Part shown: in pieces, positions 8,576 through 16,579 of the stretch | How positions within the stretch are numbered: position 1 is the first letter of the stretch | Layout: the number at the start of each line of letters is the position of its first letter | DNA from: an uncultured Opitutales bacterium | GTDB taxonomy: Bacteria; Verrucomicrobiota; Verrucomicrobiia; Opitutales; Intestinicryptomonadaceae | DNA: 35,115 bases | Reading direction: 5' to 3' | NCBI GenBank assembly: GCA_900546565.1 | Contig: URDC01000015.1 | Location: forward strand, 1 to 35,115 | Translations under genes and position numbers: made by a program | The notes under the pieces: model-generated | Seen by the model: the letters and a program-made list of their open reading frames with translations, nothing else | Database searches by the model: none | What the model was told of the DNA's origin: nothing

Positions 8576-8854
8576 ATGACGAACGCCGAAATACTAAAAC
8601 GACGCAAAGAGACGTCGGAACTGCTGAAAACAAGACTCATAGAGGGCTTGAACCTGAGCATAACGCCCGCGGACATTCACGAAGATGTCGCGCTTGTGGG
8701 CTCGGGGCTGGGGCTTGACTCGCTCGACATTCTCGAAATCGTCTCGTGTGTCGAAAGCGCGTTCGGCGTGAAAGTGCCCGAGGGCGACCTCTCGATTCTG
8801 CGCTCTTTCAACACGCTTGTGGACTTCATCTTGCAACAGAAGGAGGGCAAATGA
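8576..8854 (+). CDS. Second acyl carrier protein
   Basis: A 92-residue ACP-like protein: MTNAEILKRRKETSELLKTR, then GSGLGLDSLDILEIVSCVE with the phosphopantetheine serine in LGLDSLD. Start at the ATG at 8576. It shares little beyond the motif with the ACP at 4174-4437, so the two are not a recent duplication. Aryl-polyene clusters usually carry two ACPs, and this one is divergent from the rest of the cluster. Its TGA overlaps the next gene's ATG (ATGA), coupling its translation to a GcvT-like protein, which is an odd partnership. Confidence 0.9.
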   Translation: MTNAEILKRRKETSELLKTRLIEGLNLSITPADIHEDVALVGSGLGLDSLDILEIVSCVESAFGVKVPEGDLSILRSFNTLVDFILQQKEGK

Positions 8855-9915
8855 GCGGGTTGGCGTTGAAACAAAAATGGCTTGAACGCGGCGCGAAAAT
8901 TGTGGAGTTGCCGATGTGCGAATATGTCGCGGAAGTTTCGGGCGCGGAGCGGGAGCTTGCCGCGCTGCGCGGAAGTGTTGCGGTTTCGGATATGTCGCAC
9001 TTGAAAAAGCTTTCGTTTGACGAAGCCGAGGGCGCGGATTTTTTGGATGCGAAGCTTGCGGCAAATATACTCAAACTGCGCTACGGCAAAGCCCTCGAAA
9101 CCTTCCTTGCAAATGGCGACGGCAAGCCCGCCGCCGACATAACCGCGGCAAACATAGACGACAAAATTTTCGTCTTTGCCGAATCGATAGACGACGGCGT
9201 TTTTGCGGAATTGGAGTCGGGCAGCTCGGCACGGAATCTCGACCCGACGCACACGCTGCTTTCGGTCGACGGCCCCGACGCGTGGAAGGTGCTTAAAAAG
9301 CTTTTCGGCGCGGACATCTACAATCTGTCGTTTATGTCGGTTGAAAAATACTGCTATGCTGGCGCGGACGCGGTGGTTTTACGCGCGGGCAAGACGGGCG
9401 AATTCGGCTACCAGATTCTCGTGCCGAATGAAGTCGCCCCCGCGCTTTTCGACGATCTTGAAAGGCTCGCGGCAGAATTGGGCGGCGGGCTTGCGGGTGC
9501 GAAAACGCTTTTGGCGGCGCGGGCAAAGGGTAATTTCTTCAACATCTACGCCGAGGGAAAAACGGCTCGGAATGCGGTGGAGCTGGGGCTTCAATACCAG
9601 ATTGATTTCGACAAGGAATCTTTCTGCGGCTCGGAGGCGATATTTGCGGCGCGTCAAAACTGTCCGCGCAAGCTCGTGGCGGTATCGGCGCAAAAGCCGA
9701 TTGAAGCGGGCGCGAAGCTTTTCGACGAAGGCAGGCAGGTTGCGGAAATAGCGAATGTTGACGAAACCGACCCGACGTTTGCGCTGGCGTTTGCAGATAG
9801 CGGGATTGCGTTCGTGGGCGTAAAGCTTGCCGACGCGCCGAACGGCGAATGCGCATATCGGATAGTATCGCGCCCCGCGGTTCTCACGCAAAGCCTGTTG
9901 CGCGGAATGGACTAA
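8851..9915 (+). CDS. GcvT-like (aminomethyltransferase/YgfZ family) folate-binding protein
   Basis: A 354-residue protein with an AGGAGGG ribosome site just before its ATG. Family features include AVSDMSHLKKLSF near residue 50 (T-protein 'DxSH' motif), TLLSVDGPDAWKVL, AGADAVVLRAGKTGEFGYQI (the T-protein 'RxxxTGExGYE' region) and GLQYQIDFDKESFCGSEAI ('dF..F.G'). Classical T-protein takes the aminomethyl group from lipoyl-H-protein to tetrahydrofolate. The region where that enzyme has its key Asp reads AADITAANI, which I cannot align with confidence. A divergent role (demethylation, or YgfZ-like Fe-S cluster support) is therefore possible. No gcvH or gcvP is adjacent. Position directly before lutABC, whose products are Fe-S proteins, would suit a YgfZ-like job, but this is inference. 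Confidence 0.75.
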   Translation: MSGLALKQKWLERGAKIVELPMCEYVAEVSGAERELAALRGSVAVSDMSHLKKLSFDEAEGADFLDAKLAANILKLRYGKALETFLANGDGKPAADITAANIDDKIFVFAESIDDGVFAELESGSSARNLDPTHTLLSVDGPDAWKVLKKLFGADIYNLSFMSVEKYCYAGADAVVLRAGKTGEFGYQILVPNEVAPALFDDLERLAAELGGGLAGAKTLLAARAKGNFFNIYAEGKTARNAVELGLQYQIDFDKESFCGSEAIFAARQNCPRKLVAVSAQKPIEAGAKLFDEGRQVAEIANVDETDPTFALAFADSGIAFVGVKLADAPNGECAYRIVSRPAVLTQSLLRGMD

Positions 9916-10000
9916 CCGACTGCGCGCCGTGAATTTTAACGCCGCGCGAACGGACACCTTCGGCGGGATTTCAAAAAAAAACAAAAACTGGAAAAATAAA

Positions 10001-10771
10001 ATGACACCTCCAAAAAACCGAGTAGTCGGCAAGAGCGTATGCTTTATGGCAACCTGCCTTTGCGACGCAATTTTCGCCGACGCAGCAAAACGTTCGGTGC
10101 AAATTCTAAAACACTTCGGCTGCGATGTCGAACTTCCGCCGGATCAAACCTGTTGCGGGCAGCCCGCGTTCAATAGCGGCGACTTCGCAAGCGCTCGCAG
10201 GGTCATTATGCACACGATTGACGCGTTCGGCGGCGACGAAAAGCCCGTGATTGTTCCGAGCGGCTCGTGCGCGGCGATGCTTTTCGAGTCGTCGCTGATT
10301 GCGTTCAAAGACGCGGACAAGGCGACTTTCTCGAAAGTCGAAAACTTCGCGCGGAGAGTTTGGGAACTCAACGACTTTCTCGTGAATGCGCTCGGCGTCG
10401 AAAAAATCGGCGGCAGGCTGAACGCGAAAGTAGCGGTTCACAACTCGTGCCACACGAAGGGAACGGGGACGCCGGAAGCGATGCTCAAACTGCTTAAATC
10501 AATCGACGGAATAGAAATTGCCGAGTTCGACAGCGACGGCTGCTGCGGCTTCGGCGGGACGTTCTCGGTGGTGTTCCCGCAGATTTCGGCGGAAATGGGC
10601 GAGCGCAAGGTGCGCAATGTAGCCGCCTGCAAGCCCGACATTATCGCCGCCGCCGACACGTCGTGTCTGCTGCACCAAAAGGGTATTGCCGACCGCCTCG
10701 GTATAAAATATCCCGCGCGGCACGTCTGCCAAATTTATGCGAAGGCTCTCGAAAATGGAGGACTTTTATAA
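10001..10771 (+). CDS. lutA: L-lactate utilisation protein LutA
   Basis: A 256-residue protein starting MTPPKNRVVGKSVCFMATCL. It has two cysteine-rich CCG domains: QTCCGQPAF with Cys51-Cys52 after Cys19/Cys21, and HNSCHTKG (Cys150) with GCCGFGG (Cys181-Cys182). This is the heterodisulfide-reductase-type LutA/YkgE family, which binds an Fe-S cluster and forms the LutABC complex that oxidises L-lactate to pyruvate. The ATG at 10001 follows GGAAAAATAAA. Eighty-five bases without a gene separate it from the GcvT-like gene. The stop overlaps the lutB start (TAATG). Confidence 0.93.
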   Translation: MTPPKNRVVGKSVCFMATCLCDAIFADAAKRSVQILKHFGCDVELPPDQTCCGQPAFNSGDFASARRVIMHTIDAFGGDEKPVIVPSGSCAAMLFESSLIAFKDADKATFSKVENFARRVWELNDFLVNALGVEKIGGRLNAKVAVHNSCHTKGTGTPEAMLKLLKSIDGIEIAEFDSDGCCGFGGTFSVVFPQISAEMGERKVRNVAACKPDIIAAADTSCLLHQKGIADRLGIKYPARHVCQIYAKALENGGLL

Positions 10772-12147
10772 TGGCTACACAACCTATCGACAAATTTTGC
10801 GCCGACATCGACCCGAACATCAAGGACGCCCTCACGAAGGCGAGTATCGGCAGCACCGTCGCGCGCGAACAGTGTCTTGAAGCGGCGTTTCCCGAAGACG
10901 GCAAAACGCTGCGCTTGCGCGAGCTTGCAAACGCGATAAAATCGGGCGACTTGGCGGCGAACCTCGAAGCCGCGGTGGAGTCGCTTGAACGAAACGGAAT
11001 CAAGGTGCTGTTTGCGAAAGACGCAGACGAAGCCCGCAAGACGATTCTCGAAATCGTCAAAGGGCGCGACGCGAAGAACGTCGTCAAGGTCAAGAGTATG
11101 ACGACGGAGGAAATCGAGCTTAATGCGTTTCTGGAAAAGAACGGCGTGGAGGCGGTCGAAACCGACCTCGGCGAGCTGATAATTCAAATCGACCACGAAC
11201 GCCCGTCGCACATTGTTAAGCCCGCAATCCACCGCAAGCGCGACGACATTGCCGCGTCTTTCGAAAAGCACGGAATTGCCGCATACGACGAAGAGCCGAC
11301 GCACATCACACTCAATGCCCGCAAGTATCTTCGCAAAAAATATTTTGCCGCCGATGTAGTAATAAGCGGCGCGAACTACGTTTTGGCGAAGGAGGGCGCG
11401 GTTGTGCTTGCCACAAACGAGGGCAATGCGCGGTTTTCAATGGCGGGCGCAAAAACGCACATCGCCATTGCGGGGTTCGAAAAGGTGATTCCGTCGGCGC
11501 GGGAGCTTTCGGTGTTTCTGAATTTGCTCGGCAGGAGCGCGACGGGGCAGCACACGACTGTCTACACCGATTTTGTTGCGGGAGCCGGCAAGGCGAAAAA
11601 CAGCCCAGAGGAAATGTTTGTGATTTTTCTCGACAACGGCCGCAGCCAAATTCTTTCAAGCAAATTCCGCGACATTTTAAAATGTATGCGCTGCGGAGCG
11701 TGTATGAACAAGTGCCCCGTTTTCAGACTCGTCGGCGGGCACGCGTATCGCGCGGTTTATCCGGGGCCGCTCGGCATTGTGCTTTCGCCGCTGCTTGCGG
11801 GCGGAAATTTCGAAAAATATGCGGATTTGCCTAAGGCGTGTTCGCTCTGCGGAGGCTGCGCCGAGGTCTGCCCCGCAAAGATTCCCCTGCCCGAGCTTAT
11901 CGTGCAAATGCGCGATGAGGTAAAACGACGCCATTGTAAAGTTCCCAATGACATCGGGTTCAAGACGTGGGCGGTGCTTGCGACTTCGCCGAAATTATGG
12001 CGGCTGGGCGTTCCGTTCAACAGGCTCGCGAATTTTCTGCCCGTCGACAAATTCCGCGTCGGCCCGCTCGGACGCTGGTTGAAATCGCGCACGTTACCCA
12101 AATTTAACGGCGGCGCGTTTAGAAAGTGGTTCAAAAAAAATGGATAA
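10771..12147 (+). CDS. lutB: L-lactate utilisation iron-sulfur protein LutB
   Basis: A 458-residue protein with an N-terminal LUD (DUF162-like) domain over about residues 60-290. Two ferredoxin motifs follow: CMRCGACMNKCPV from residue 305 and CSLCGGCAEVCPAKIPL from residue 357, enough to ligate two [4Fe-4S] clusters. A C-terminal tail with VLATSPKLWRLGV matches LutB/YkgF. Start at 10771 has GGAGG nine bases upstream and overlaps the lutA stop by one base. It would carry electrons within LutABC. The gene overlaps lutC by eight bases. Confidence 0.94.
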   Translation: MATQPIDKFCADIDPNIKDALTKASIGSTVAREQCLEAAFPEDGKTLRLRELANAIKSGDLAANLEAAVESLERNGIKVLFAKDADEARKTILEIVKGRDAKNVVKVKSMTTEEIELNAFLEKNGVEAVETDLGELIIQIDHERPSHIVKPAIHRKRDDIAASFEKHGIAAYDEEPTHITLNARKYLRKKYFAADVVISGANYVLAKEGAVVLATNEGNARFSMAGAKTHIAIAGFEKVIPSARELSVFLNLLGRSATGQHTTVYTDFVAGAGKAKNSPEEMFVIFLDNGRSQILSSKFRDILKCMRCGACMNKCPVFRLVGGHAYRAVYPGPLGIVLSPLLAGGNFEKYADLPKACSLCGGCAEVCPAKIPLPELIVQMRDEVKRRHCKVPNDIGFKTWAVLATSPKLWRLGVPFNRLANFLPVDKFRVGPLGRWLKSRTLPKFNGGAFRKWFKKNG

Positions 12148-12730
12148 AAAAGCGTTTATAGATACTGTCCGACGCGCTCAGAAGTCGGCGCAACCCCTGC
12201 CCGAATATTCTGAGGCTGACACGACTTCCACGACCGCGACTGCGGGCGACGTTCTCGCGGCTTTCGAGCGCAACTTTGCCGCAAACCACGGCATTGTCGT
12301 AAAATCCGCCGAAGAACTCGCCGCAAAGCTCAAAGAATTGGGTTGCAAGCGCGGCGTCGCGGACGCGAAACTCGGCGACACGTTCGGGCTTGAAAGCAAA
12401 TTCGACCTCTCTTACGAGTTTGACCGCTCGAATCCCGATGTCTATGATTTCGGCATTTCCCGCGCCACAAACGCAATAGCCGAAAACGGCGTGCTTGTGC
12501 TGAAAGACTGCGATACCGCCGACAGAATGGTGACTATTGCCCCGTGGGTGCACGTCGCCGTTCTCGATAAAAACGCGGTTTTGAAAACCATAACCGACGG
12601 TTTGAAAGACGTGCTTGAAAACACGCCGTATACAATCTGGGTAGCTGGCCCCTCAAAAACGACGGACGTCGAGGGAGTTCTTGTCGAGGGTGTCCACGGT
12701 CCAGGCAAACAAATCTGCTTTCTGGTATAA
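12140..12730 (+). CDS. lutC: L-lactate utilisation protein LutC
   Basis: A 196-residue LUD-domain (DUF162) protein. Recognisable segments are DFGISRATNAIAENGVLVL and the C-terminal GPSKTTDVEGVLVEGVHGP, the conserved end of LutC/YkgG where 'GPSrTaDIe...GvHGP' is invariant in the family. It is the last gene of the plus-strand operon and is followed 24 bases later by a strong terminator. With LutA and LutB it completes the lactate-oxidising complex. No lactate permease or LutR-type regulator is visible next to it. Confidence 0.94.
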   Translation: MDKKAFIDTVRRAQKSAQPLPEYSEADTTSTTATAGDVLAAFERNFAANHGIVVKSAEELAAKLKELGCKRGVADAKLGDTFGLESKFDLSYEFDRSNPDVYDFGISRATNAIAENGVLVLKDCDTADRMVTIAPWVHVAVLDKNAVLKTITDGLKDVLENTPYTIWVAGPSKTTDVEGVLVEGVHGPGKQICFLV

Positions 12731-12754
12731 TTGAAACAAAAAGAAGGTTTGGAA

Positions 12755-12783
12755 AAGGATTTCCCGAGAGGGAAATCCTTTTT
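12755..12783 (+). terminator. Rho-independent terminator of the lut operon
   Basis: An 11-bp perfect stem (AAGGATTTCCC at 12755-12765 with GGGAAATCCTT at 12770-12780) closes a GAGA tetraloop and runs into TTT. It lies 24 bases after the lutC stop. Confidence 0.92.
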
Positions 12784-12901
12784 ACATTATTTATCGGATT
12801 AGAATACACGTGTGAGCTGGCTAAAACGGGCGAGGCGTAGGATACTAAACGTGATATAAAAATATCGGTTGAGAACCAGCGTGGGTGCTGGCTAAAAATT
12901 G

Positions 12902-12992
12902 CGAGGCTCGTTCTAAAAGACGCGGCTTCATAAGGCGTAGCGTACTTAGGTACGTGAGCCGCAATGAAACCGTCTTTTAGTCGAGAGCCTCG
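12902..12992. repeat. 91-bp interrupted palindrome, nested hairpin
   Basis: Nested perfect arms: CGAGGCTC (12902-12909) with GAGCCTCG (12985-12992), and CTAAAAGACG (12913-12922) with CGTCTTTTAG (12971-12980). Inner arms are TTCAT (12927-12931) with ATGAA (12964-12968) and CGTAC (12941-12945) with GTACG (12950-12954) around a TTAG loop. An alternative inner pairing GCGGCT (12922-12927) with AGCCGC (12957-12962) is also perfect. A partial upstream echo exists: GAGCTGGCTAAAACGGGCGAGG near 12814 resembles GTGCTGGCTAAAAATTGCGAGG near 12887. It is not a terminator, since it has no T tract. It looks like a small non-coding mobile or REP-like element, or a structured RNA. Confidence 0.7.
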
Positions 12993-13003
12993 TTTGCGAA
13001 CAC

Positions 13004-13091
13004 AAAAGTTGCGAAGCAAGCTTTTGGGAAGAATAAAACACGAAGTGTTTTACCCGTAGGGCGAGAACAGCGCGGATTTTGCGCAGCAAAA
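13004..13091. repeat. Array of three small hairpins with GNA triloops
   Basis: Three hairpins in 88 bases. The first is AAAAG-TTGC (13004-13012), loop GAA, GCAA-G-CTTTT (13016-13025). The second is TAAAACAC (13034-13041), loop GAA, GTGTTTTA (13045-13052), 8 bp perfect. The third is TTTTGC (13077-13082), loop GCA, GCAAAA (13086-13091). Each triloop is closed by C-G and is of the GNA type, which in DNA makes unusually stable mini-hairpins. The first contains the exact extra-stable heptamer GCGAAGC at 13011-13017. No protein frame explains the pattern. Confidence 0.65.
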
Positions 13092-13120
13092 CCAAGCGAG
13101 CGAGTTCAAACTAAAATACA

Positions 13121-13149
13121 AAAAAAGAAGTTCCATTTGGAACTTCTTT
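13121..13149 (-). terminator. Terminator of the DUF5107-TPR gene
   Basis: An 11-bp perfect stem, AAAGAAGTTCC (13124-13134) with GGAACTTCTTT (13139-13149), and a 4-base loop. On the minus strand it is followed by a run of seven Ts. It lies 60 bases beyond the stop of the minus-strand gene. Confidence 0.9.
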
Positions 13150-13209
13150 CGGGTTGTGTAGGCGTCGGGCAAAGGTGCATTGACGGAAGTCAATCGCCGC
13201 CCGTGCCCG

Positions 13210-16200
13210 TTATTTAAAAGATTTAGCCCAGATGTGATTGGGGTTCAACTTTACCGCTTCGGTAAATTCCGCTTTCGCCTTTGCCGTGTCGCCCTCGCCG
13301 AGAGCTACCAATCCGAGCACATAGTGGCATTGCGCGTCGCGCTTCTGCTTGCTGCCGCGCTCGCCGAACTTCGAGAAGAAGTCGAGCTTTTCGCCCTTTT
13401 GCAGCGTCGTTTCGGTTGCGGCTTTGAGGGCTTTGAGCAGCCTGTCGGCTTCGGACTTATCGCCGAGCTTTTTGAATGCTTCGGCGCGGAAGTAGTTCAG
13501 ATAGTTTGCGGCTGCGCGGTTGGGGAATTGGACAATCTGCTTGTAAAGCTTTTGGGCGGCGTCGTTGTCGCCGAGCTTTTCATAGGCTTTTGCCTCCCAG
13601 TAGAACGACTCGGGCAACCTGTCGCCGTGCATATTTTTGCCGACTTCGAGGTTGCGCGGATATGTTCCCGCGAGCTTGAAATCCTGCAATGCGTCCGCAA
13701 CGTCTCCGTTTTTGAGCTTTTGGACGCCGCTTAGCAAAGCCGCGTCGACGAACGTCGAGTGGATTTGCCCGCCGCCTTCCCAGACGTGGAAGTGGCGCGT
13801 TTTTAGGATGTCCAGAGCTTTTTTGTATTCGCCCGCGATTATGTAAAGCTCGACTTTTCGCGAAATTGCGTCGTCGCGCTTTGCGACCGCGTCGGAATGT
13901 TTTTCCATGAATGCGAGCCTTTCCGCGGCGGGTTTGTTGGCGGTGTCGTAGAGTTTGTCGAGCTCGAAGAAGTAGAGGGCGTCGTCGGGCTTCGCCTTTA
14001 CCGCAGCCTCATACGCGGCGATTGCTTCGGACGTTTTGCCGATTCTGCCGAGCGCAAAGCCGATGTTGCGGTGGGCAATGGCAAGCTTCGGGTCGATAGC
14101 GACGGCCTCCTGCCAGAGTTCGAGACCGCGCTGCTTTTGCTCGTAGAAATAGAGCAGATTGCCCAGATAGTAGCGCGCCTTCGCGTCCTGCGGATTAGCC
14201 TTTATTGCGGCACCAAGCACGTCGATTTCCTCGGGGCGGAACGGGAAGCAATAGTCCGTTTTTGCCGCGGCGGCCTTGGCAAAGAACGCGTTTGCGCCGC
14301 TGTCGCCTTCAAGCGTTTTGTAATAGCCGATGTAGTAGTTTATCATCGGCGGAACGTCGGCTTTCGCGACATTCTTCGCATAGCTTTGCAGGACGTCGAC
14401 GGCGGACTTGAACGCGCCGGCATTGCCGTAGTAGGTCGCTACTTCGAGCGTATTTTGTAGCTTGTCGCCCATGTTCTCGAAGAATTCGGGCTCGATTTCG
14501 TCCTCTTCGATGAAGTTCTTTTCCGCGAGAGCAACGTAGTCGAGCGGGTCTATCGCCAATGCCTGTTCGACGACCTTCTTAGCGGCCTTTTTCTCGCCGA
14601 GAGTCCGCAAAATGTAGGACTTCAACGCCAACGCCTTTATGTTCTTTGCGTTTGTCTGAATGCAGGAGTCCGCGAGTTCGAGCGCGTCCTTGAACTTGCC
14701 CTCAACACACGCAATCTGCGCGAGCGCAAAGAACGCCTGTGTCTTGTAGTCGGGACGCCACGTCGCCTTCCAGTAGTAGTCTTTCGCAAGTTTCAACTCG
14801 CCCGTCTTCTGATGGGCTACGCCCAAATAATATGTAGCCTCGGTGTCCTTTGCGACGGTGTAGTTTTGCGTCGCGTGGTCTACCGCCTTTTTCAGATACG
14901 CCTTCGCTTCGTCGTATTTGCCCTCGCGGAGCTTGCGCGCGCCCATGACTGTGTTCACGCGAATGTCGTCGGGGGCTCTGCGCAGAGCCTCGTTGTAGTA
15001 GTCTTCGGGGTTGAGGCGCGAGTGGTGGAACTGCTCGATGCGCAGACCCGCCAGATAGAGGTCTTCAACACTCTTGTAGCCTTTCGGATCCGTTGGCGGG
15101 ACAACCGTTTTCGGCTTTTCCTGCTTGGGTTCGACCGTCTTTTGATACGACACCAGCTCCCTGCCGTTTTCGTCGAAGAGTGCGGCTTTGAAGTCCTCGT
15201 CGTTCGCCGTCTCGGGGATTGCGATGGTTTTTACGTAGGGCTTTTTGGGCGATATGTCTATTTCCTCTTCGAAGAAAGTTTTGCCGTTGCGCGTGATGAC
15301 CACTTTGGCGTCGTCGAATTCGGCAGTTGCGTTAAAGCCGAAGAAAAGCTTGTCTTTGCCGCGGCGTTCCAGATTCACAGCCGCGTCTATGTTCGCCTGC
15401 TTGACGCCGCCAATCTTGATGGCCGGATACCAGTATTGCTTGAATTCGCGCGTTTCGCCCGGGGCAATCCAACTGTAATCGGGCTGGTTGTCCGAGTATG
15501 CCCCAACCATAAGTTCCAGATAATCTCCGTCGTTGTCGGTGAGCATCTGCTTCCACATTTCCGACGCGGGGCAGTTTCCCCAGAGGAAGAATTTCTTGCC
15601 GTTTACGACGTGGTGGTTTGCCACGTGTATCGTGCCGCCGTCCTTGCCGAAGTCGTAACCCGCAAGAAAGTCGTCGTCGAAATTCCAGCAGAAAATCGAG
15701 CAGCCCTTCGGGTAGTTTTTCCACATCGACAAGTCTTTGCCCTTGCAGTCCATATTTCCGTAGCGCGACTGCCCGATTGGCCATTCGATGAATTCGCACT
15801 TTGCGTGCTGCGTGCCGAACTGTGTTTTCGGCGGAAAAATCACCTGATAGTCCTTGTTGCAGTGCACCGACACATTCGCCCAGTAGAGCATTGAAAGCGT
15901 AAACGGAGTGTTGTTGAAAATTTTAACGTTGGCTTCGACATACGAACGGTCGGGGCGGATGGTAAGGCCCACAATCCACTTCAATCTATGGCGCAGCTCG
16001 GTTTCGCCGACCCAGACGGTTTTGCTGCCGTCGTCGTTTTCGACAATCTTATAGTCCACGGGCAGTTGCGTAGAGGCTCTGTGGTGGTGCGGAATGTTCC
16101 ATTCCACGCCGCCGGACATCCACGCGCCAATCATGCCGATAAGCGCGGGCTTTACGACGTGCTGGCGGTAGAAGAAATCGTAGTTCGTCTCCTTGTCCAT

Positions 16201-16518
16201 TGCCGACAAAATTCTGCCGCCGAGTTCGGGCATAACGCAGAGTTCCGTCCATTTGTTTTCGAGATAGACCGCCTTGTAGGTTTTGTCCGAAACCTCTTCG
16301 GTGAGCACGTCATACATCGGGTAGGGATATACGTGCCCCGCCGCGCCCTGATACGTTCTTCCCGTGAAGAAAAGGGGATTCACGTCGGCGGGTGCAATTC
16401 CGTATGTTTTCATTTTAAGCGGGCGCACTTCGATGTCCGCCCCCGCGAACGCGCTTGCCGCAGTCGCGAGCGCGGCGGCAAACAGCACTGATAGTTTTGT
16501 AAGTTTTTTCATATACAT
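13210..16518 (-). CDS. Secreted DUF5107 protein with TPR repeats
   Basis: A 1102-residue protein with a Sec signal (KKLTKLSVLFAAALATAASA). The N-terminal half (about 30-370) matches the DUF5107 pattern, with ELGGRILSAMDKETNYDFFY, GVEWNIPHHHRAST and YWANVSVHCNKDYQVIFPP; this fold resembles galactose-mutarotase-like beta-sandwiches. A linker with proline/lysine-rich sequence precedes a long helical array (about 490-1095). There tetratricopeptide units such as AKDTEATYYLGVAHQKTGELKLAK and AKARYYLGNLLYFYEQKQRGLELW repeat every 34 or so residues. The family is common beside glycoside hydrolases, consistent with the divergent GH106 gene. Biochemical activity unknown; likely periplasmic glycan binding or processing. 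First ATG kept: AGGA lies seven bases upstream. Confidence 0.88.
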   Translation of the reverse strand: MYMKKLTKLSVLFAAALATAASAFAGADIEVRPLKMKTYGIAPADVNPLFFTGRTYQGAAGHVYPYPMYDVLTEEVSDKTYKAVYLENKWTELCVMPELGGRILSAMDKETNYDFFYRQHVVKPALIGMIGAWMSGGVEWNIPHHHRASTQLPVDYKIVENDDGSKTVWVGETELRHRLKWIVGLTIRPDRSYVEANVKIFNNTPFTLSMLYWANVSVHCNKDYQVIFPPKTQFGTQHAKCEFIEWPIGQSRYGNMDCKGKDLSMWKNYPKGCSIFCWNFDDDFLAGYDFGKDGGTIHVANHHVVNGKKFFLWGNCPASEMWKQMLTDNDGDYLELMVGAYSDNQPDYSWIAPGETREFKQYWYPAIKIGGVKQANIDAAVNLERRGKDKLFFGFNATAEFDDAKVVITRNGKTFFEEEIDISPKKPYVKTIAIPETANDEDFKAALFDENGRELVSYQKTVEPKQEKPKTVVPPTDPKGYKSVEDLYLAGLRIEQFHHSRLNPEDYYNEALRRAPDDIRVNTVMGARKLREGKYDEAKAYLKKAVDHATQNYTVAKDTEATYYLGVAHQKTGELKLAKDYYWKATWRPDYKTQAFFALAQIACVEGKFKDALELADSCIQTNAKNIKALALKSYILRTLGEKKAAKKVVEQALAIDPLDYVALAEKNFIEEDEIEPEFFENMGDKLQNTLEVATYYGNAGAFKSAVDVLQSYAKNVAKADVPPMINYYIGYYKTLEGDSGANAFFAKAAAAKTDYCFPFRPEEIDVLGAAIKANPQDAKARYYLGNLLYFYEQKQRGLELWQEAVAIDPKLAIAHRNIGFALGRIGKTSEAIAAYEAAVKAKPDDALYFFELDKLYDTANKPAAERLAFMEKHSDAVAKRDDAISRKVELYIIAGEYKKALDILKTRHFHVWEGGGQIHSTFVDAALLSGVQKLKNGDVADALQDFKLAGTYPRNLEVGKNMHGDRLPESFYWEAKAYEKLGDNDAAQKLYKQIVQFPNRAAANYLNYFRAEAFKKLGDKSEADRLLKALKAATETTLQKGEKLDFFSKFGERGSKQKRDAQCHYVLGLVALGEGDTAKAKAEFTEAVKLNPNHIWAKSFK

Positions 16519-16569
16519 TATTGTTTCCTGTCTTTAATTGGTCCGCTTTTGAAGCCGAGTTTTACGCGG

Positions 16570-16579
16570 GGAACGTTCC
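16570..16579. promoter_or_regulatory. 10-bp palindrome between divergent glycan genes
   Basis: GGAACGTTCC is a perfect palindrome with an AACGTT centre, as in many LacI/GalR-family operators. It sits 52 bases upstream of the DUF5107 start and 110 bases upstream of the rhamnosidase start. It could control both. A palindrome this short can also occur by chance. Confidence 0.3.

Noticed and set aside
12784..13209. CRISPR array
   Set aside because: The repeated hairpins differ in sequence and spacing; there is no conserved direct repeat with unique spacers and no cas gene.
14812..15894. Plus-strand open frame of 360 codons opposite the DUF5107 gene
   Set aside because: Antisense shadow; the minus-strand protein has signal peptide, TPRs and a terminator.
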